Assembly (NCBI RefSeq): GCF_026151205.1
Contig: NC_087083.1
Location: 2,618,536-2,682,535, forward strand
DNA length: 64,000 nucleotides
Reading direction: 5' to 3'
DNA from: Bolinopsis microptera
Lineage: Eukaryota > Ctenophora > Tentaculata > Lobata > Bolinopsidae
Part shown: positions 59,285 through 64,000 of the stretch, one piece after another
Position numbering within the stretch: the stretch's first letter is position 1
Layout: each line of letters starts with the position of its first letter
The notes under the pieces: generated by a model
What the model saw: only the letters and a program-made list of their open reading frames with translations
Databases searched by the model: none
Told to the model about the DNA's origin: nothing
Made by a program: the position numbers and the translations under genes

Positions 59285-61926
59285 TTTTAACCAAAACCCA
59301 TAATCATGGTAGAGTGGACCGCTTGCCAGTGTCTCTTCTCTTCTTCCAAACAAAAGGAATGATATCAATTGATTGCCCGTTCTTTCAATGCGACAACGAT
59401 ACCGAGAATGTATCGGTCGCTCGCTTTTACCCATTCATTCCACGCTTATACAATTGGTAATAGGTTTCGATAAATTACATCGATCACATGCTGGTATACT
59501 TCTCTTTGGGTTGCGTTCGGGTCGATACCTAGTATTTCAGGATAAGGGTGGTAGTTAGTGAATTAGCTGAAGTTTATAGAATCTTTATTGCCGAGTACAG
59601 CTGTCTTCGGGTTGGTAGTTCTTCTTTATCTATTACATTTTGTAAATGAATGGAAAAGCGCGACGACGATTTCATCATTCTCGGTACATTTTGCATTGAA
59701 TAAAACGGTCAAATCAAATTAATACACTTCCATTTGTTTGGAAAGAAAAGACACTGGCAGCGACCCACTCTACCCATGAATATGGGTTTTGTAAAATATC
59801 ATCTATTTTTGTTTATGTCAGGGTACTTAAAGCTAAATAAAAACTGATATCTTCATTACTAAGGATCGGAAGTTTCAACGATTCGAAATTTTTCCTTTGA
59901 AAACAAATTCCGCGGTATGGGTAACATATCGGTGGATCACTGACTGAATTTTGCCACTTTATAACTCATTCAAGTTTGCCATTAAATATATATGATGACA
60001 TTTCACAGTCGTGGCTAAGCAGAATTTGTTAGAATCACGAATGAGCAAAATTCTCACTCTTCGCAACGTGCAAACTTTGAGCGGACGTTGCGTGCGCATC
60101 CAATCTGAATCGCCGTAAATTTTGCATGTACTTGTTTTATATATAAGCTTATAACACGCAAAGTTTCAAAGTATTTTCAAGAAGAACTTGTAATCACAAC
60201 GGCACACTAAAGTTGACAGAAAATGACGAAAACAGCAATTTTTACAGTGATTTGTAGCAATATTTCTACAATTTGTGGTGTCCCTACGTGTGCAACTTTT
60301 CGATTTTAAAACTTTAAAACTAGCTAATGCACAATTTATACCTATAGAAAGCAGAACTGAGCTCACAAACCCAAGGCATGGCCCAACACAGAGAATACTA
60401 AATCGCAAAATTACGTTTTTATAAAATAATTCATCAAAAAAGCACAAACTTCAATGACAATATCTTTATGAAGGAGCAAGCTAAAAAACTTTCCGGTAGA
60501 TTTTCAGAATGCTTGAACAATTATCTGAGGTAAAAATTACTTCAGATTTTGGAAATAAAATTACTCCTTAATGGTTTAAAATTAGTTTTTAAAAGTTATT
60601 ACTTTGTCAAAATCAGTTTTAAAAACGGTATAACTGATGACGGTCCATCAGGGTTGTTTCATGACGTCCAAATAAATGTTGTTATACAAAGTAAACTAAA
60701 GTGTAAACAATTATTTTCAAGACCTTGGGTCAAATGCTGTATCTTTTATACTTATTGAATCTATGGACAAATAAATACAGGCTACAATTGACTGGCAAAG
60801 CGTCTAATCCCTGAATATATATATATATCTGTATATATAAATAGATATTCACGAACACTCTGTCGTAAACAGGGTTCTAGAAAACCACTTCCCATGTTCC
60901 TGAAATCCTGAAACTTTTTTTGCAGTCGATTGGTTCAACGTCTAGACGCCCTAGAAAAATTTCCCAGATCTCTAACTCGATATTAACATGGTTTTTAAGG
61001 CACCTGAATAGGGCGATTTTGGTTTTTTACCGAATATCGTATTAACAGTGCTGCGAGTCTTTATGCGAATTTCTTAAAAATCTCAACATAACTATTTTTT
61101 ATTCCTGTTCATCTTAGAAACATCAAAATATGATGTTATGAACTAAAAATAAATACTGCTGAACGACTTCCGAAGTCTTAATGCCTGAAAATCCTGCGGA
61201 GGCGGCGGCTTCGGCCGCCGCCTCCGGCCGAGTGCAACGCTTCGCGTGCACGAAAGGGGCTTGTAACGTGTACAAAGGGGTATAATAGTTAAAGGGGTAT
61301 AATAGTAAAGGGGGTATAAATAGTAAAGGGTACATGAGTATACCCACAATAAATGCACCGTCGTGCTTGCCAGCACTGGTGATCACGACAATCTGTCGTA
61401 AACAGGGGGTTCTAGAAAACCCATTTTCCGATGCTCCGGAAAACTGAAAACTTTTTTTTGCAGACGATTTGGTCAACTTCTAGACGGTCCCTAAAAAATT
61501 TCCGAACACAAACTCAATCTTAACCATGGTTTTTAAGGCACCTGAATATGGCGATTTGGGTTTTTTACCGAATTTCGTATATCAGTGCTGGCGATAATTT
61601 TAAGACAAATTTCTTACAAATCTCAGCATAACTATTTTTGTATTCCTGTCATCTATGACATCAAACGGAATGTTTTGAACTAAAAATAAATCTTGCTTGA
61701 ATCACTTCCGATGAGTCCTTAATGCCTGGAAAAACACCTTCGGAGAGCGGCGGCCTTCGGCCGCCGACCTCCCGCAGAGTGCACGCTTCGCGTGCACGAA
61801 AGCGGCTTCCGAACGTGTACCAAAGGGGGTGTAAAGGGGGTAATAATAGTAAAGGGGGACAATTAGTAAAGGGGTACATATTATAACCCCCAATAAAGTC
61901 ACCGATCGTGCTTGCCAGCACTGTGA
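59285..61926 (+). mobile_element. Composite element in unit C
   Basis: Long MITE 59,285-59,796, body, two tails, ending CCAGCACTGTGA at 61,926. GC hairpins are recognisable at about 61,197-61,230 and 61,740-61,775. Confidence 0.85.
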
Positions 61927-63369
61927 TATCAATGCATTAAAACATAAACTCTAATTGTGTCTTAGGTTTAACACTTTTGACTCTAGATTTAGCTATGTTA
62001 TTACGCATTAACTAACGCAACGAACCACATAATAGGAAGGAATCGTGTTCAACGGCAAAGAGATTCAGATATAGCGGAATGAATCCTTATTTGTTGAAAT
62101 AAAGCCAGAACAGTAATTGAATTAATATGACTGTAATGCAATAGTGTCATGGATACTACCTTCATGGAATAAGATCCTGATCATTTTGTGACTGTACGTA
62201 TGAGAACGAAGGAAACAGACCTACAGAAGTGGTTAACAAGCCCCAACAAAATGAAGGAGTAAGGAAAATCTACAATCAACTACTTACCAGTAGAAGAAGT
62301 TGTATTGCCAGGTCTCGAGGTAGACGATTACAGTTTACTTTTGTAACTTAAAATACAACAGCAATTATATGATCGAAATACAGTAAGTACATATTTATGA
62401 TGCCATTTGTAATACACAATTCTCTCGAGAAAGCATCAAGCATGATGATAGAGCGCTGCATATGGTTCTTACAACTGTTTGACACTGACAGGTGTTAGAC
62501 ATGAATTAATAAGTCACAGTTTTTTTTAAAGCACTTTTTTAATCAATGATTATTCTGGTAAAACTTCTTGGTCTGGAACAATACAGTCTCAATTAGGCAC
62601 CCAGGTTACAGAAGACATAATCTGCAAACTGAAGTTTTACAGTAATCCAGGTCAAAACGACAAACTTGATTAATTATATCTAATCATCCAGACTTTCAAA
62701 CATATTTGTTGAATATTAGAGGTTGTAGGGAACAAAATTAATATAAGAAATTGGACAAAGGTTCAAGAGGCAGAGGTTAAGAACATTTGGGATCTGAATC
62801 TCACACTGTGAGCCGCACAAAAAATGGCTGAAATAAAAATAAGGGCCGAAACGGGTAATATAATATAATATAAGGGATAATCTCAGAATTTCGATAACGT
62901 GTGTCTATATATAAAGATCTATATATCAGTTTCACGTTTTGGAGAAAACCATAATTTTGTCTCGGTCTCCGAAATCATCATTACCACCCTTGACAGATGA
63001 CTGTAACTTTTAAAAGAAAATGGAGACAGGAGTAATCACTAATTGCCTGCATTTAATGATAAGGAGAGGTTATAAGCTCCCGTCGCAAGAATCGAGTCCA
63101 TTACATGTTATAGATTAAGAGTCGATGTGAGCCCATTTTAAAAGTGCGAGAATTGGAATTTCACATTACAAGCTTGAGCAATGAGCACTAATATTTGAAT
63201 GGAGCCATTTTTACTAGAGATAAGAGATTTCAACATCACAGAACAGGGAGCACTAGGGCACCATATATAATTATATAGTAGTTATAACTACCGTTCCTTA
63301 ACCATCCTATATCTACTAGTTAAACATCATAGTCCCGTGCTCTCCGGAAACGCCCCAAAATAGGAAAAA

Positions 63370-64000
63370 AAATATGGCTTAACCCTTTCATTGAATTTAT
63401 CAATGATATCGAACATTGTATCATGTGCACTTTGTGATTTGAATTGTGTTAGCTGATGACACTCCATATCCGTTTGCTATCAAATCAGAGAATGACATCA
63501 AGCTCCAGCCAAAAAGATCTGCAAAATGTCATTTGAATTTGTCCTGAAAGAAAATAAGACGGCCCTTCACAAAGACAAATTTGAGTAAAGTGCCACAAAT
63601 TCAACCACCAATTATGTACTATCTTAGCTTCCATTTAGGTTGAACAATATCAATACTCATTTCAAAGACACTTACAACTTGAGTTATACATGCAGCTCAA
63701 GGGATTATATGGCGTCCTAGTGTCAAGTGATATTTCTTGGTCCCATGCGTAACCGTGCCTGTTGGCACCCCCGCCCCCACCCCCAGAATATCAGGAATCA
63801 CGATTTCGCACTACTGGGATCGCTGTCTATCTATCTCTGATGCTCGTCCCACCGACGGCAGGAGCGATCCATCAATCTCCATATGTGAAAAATCTCACGA
63901 AAGACCAGCAATAATCTGAACGTTTCTAATTTTTCACGCCCAAGGCTTTGGAAACTTCCGGCAATAATTCCATCAAAACGTATAACCAGTTCAACAGCAA
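63370..64000 (+). mobile_element. LINE reverse transcriptase fragment, unit C (window-truncated)
   Basis: ADDT at 63,452-63,463 after a one-base break in the Phe codon, RISG at 63,785, then the same downstream sequence as in A and B up to the window edge. Confidence 0.7.

Larger units (their letters stand above)
53763..64000. repeat. Tandem unit C of the 13.5-kb array (cut by the window end)
   Basis: Third direct copy, complete for its first 10.2 kb; the window ends inside its LINE fragment. Whether a fourth unit follows cannot be seen. Confidence 0.9.

Noticed and set aside
26685-64000. The array as an unsplit polymerase read over both strands of one insert
   Set aside because: That artefact gives alternating inverted copies; here all units are in the same direction.

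Overview
This window is nuclear DNA of an animal, probably an aquatic invertebrate; I cannot name the species. Protein-coding sequence is broken by spliceosomal introns (GT-AG sites with matching phase), there is a rhodopsin-type GPCR, and AT-rich intergenic DNA is crowded with non-autonomous transposons, a SINE, a CR1/Jockey-like LINE fragment, minisatellites and microsatellites. No prokaryotic operons, rRNA genes or CRISPR arrays are visible.

Layout. (1) 1-1.8 kb: AT-rich DNA holding an old, internally deleted copy of the composite repeat that dominates later. (2) 1.8-10.6 kb, minus strand: a three-exon gene for a secreted protein of about 2,217 residues. It has a signal peptide, a seven-cysteine N-terminal domain, about 1,850 residues of extremely acidic 6/12-residue repeats, and a C-terminal domain of about 190 residues spread over two more exons. 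Intron 1 carries a SINE that was itself split by a hAT-type element. (3) 10.6-14.9 kb: gene-poor DNA with one TA-flanked inverted-repeat transposon. (4) 14.9-16.8 kb: 1.3 kb of a 9-bp satellite followed by 0.64 kb of pure GGGA/GAGAGGGA purine tract. (5) 17.1-18.4 kb, minus strand: a class A GPCR flanked by two identical 141-bp direct repeats. (6) 18.9-26.0 kb: three forward copies and inverted pieces of a composite element (foldback MITE, then a body with a CRE palindrome, then a tail with two GC hairpins and a 17-bp minisatellite). (7) 26.0-26.6 kb: a foldback plus a satellite of about 109 bp. (8) 26.7-64.0 kb: a direct tandem array of a unit of about 13.5 kb (two complete copies and 10.2 kb of a third). 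Each unit repeats the same order: inverted repeats, 64-bp minisatellite, 33-bp minisatellite, composite element, LINE fragment.

From about 26.7 kb the sequence character changes. The three units differ from each other, and from the clean composite element at 22.4-25.0 kb, mainly by scattered one- or two-base insertions and deletions. This looks like unpolished long-read sequence, so reading frames in that half are unreliable and I make no firm coding calls there except the LINE, which is recognised from frame-hopping motifs.

The two solid genes do not obviously work together. The strongest leads are the giant acidic repeat protein, the composite element with its twin hairpins and evidence for insertion without target duplication, and the 13.5-kb array.
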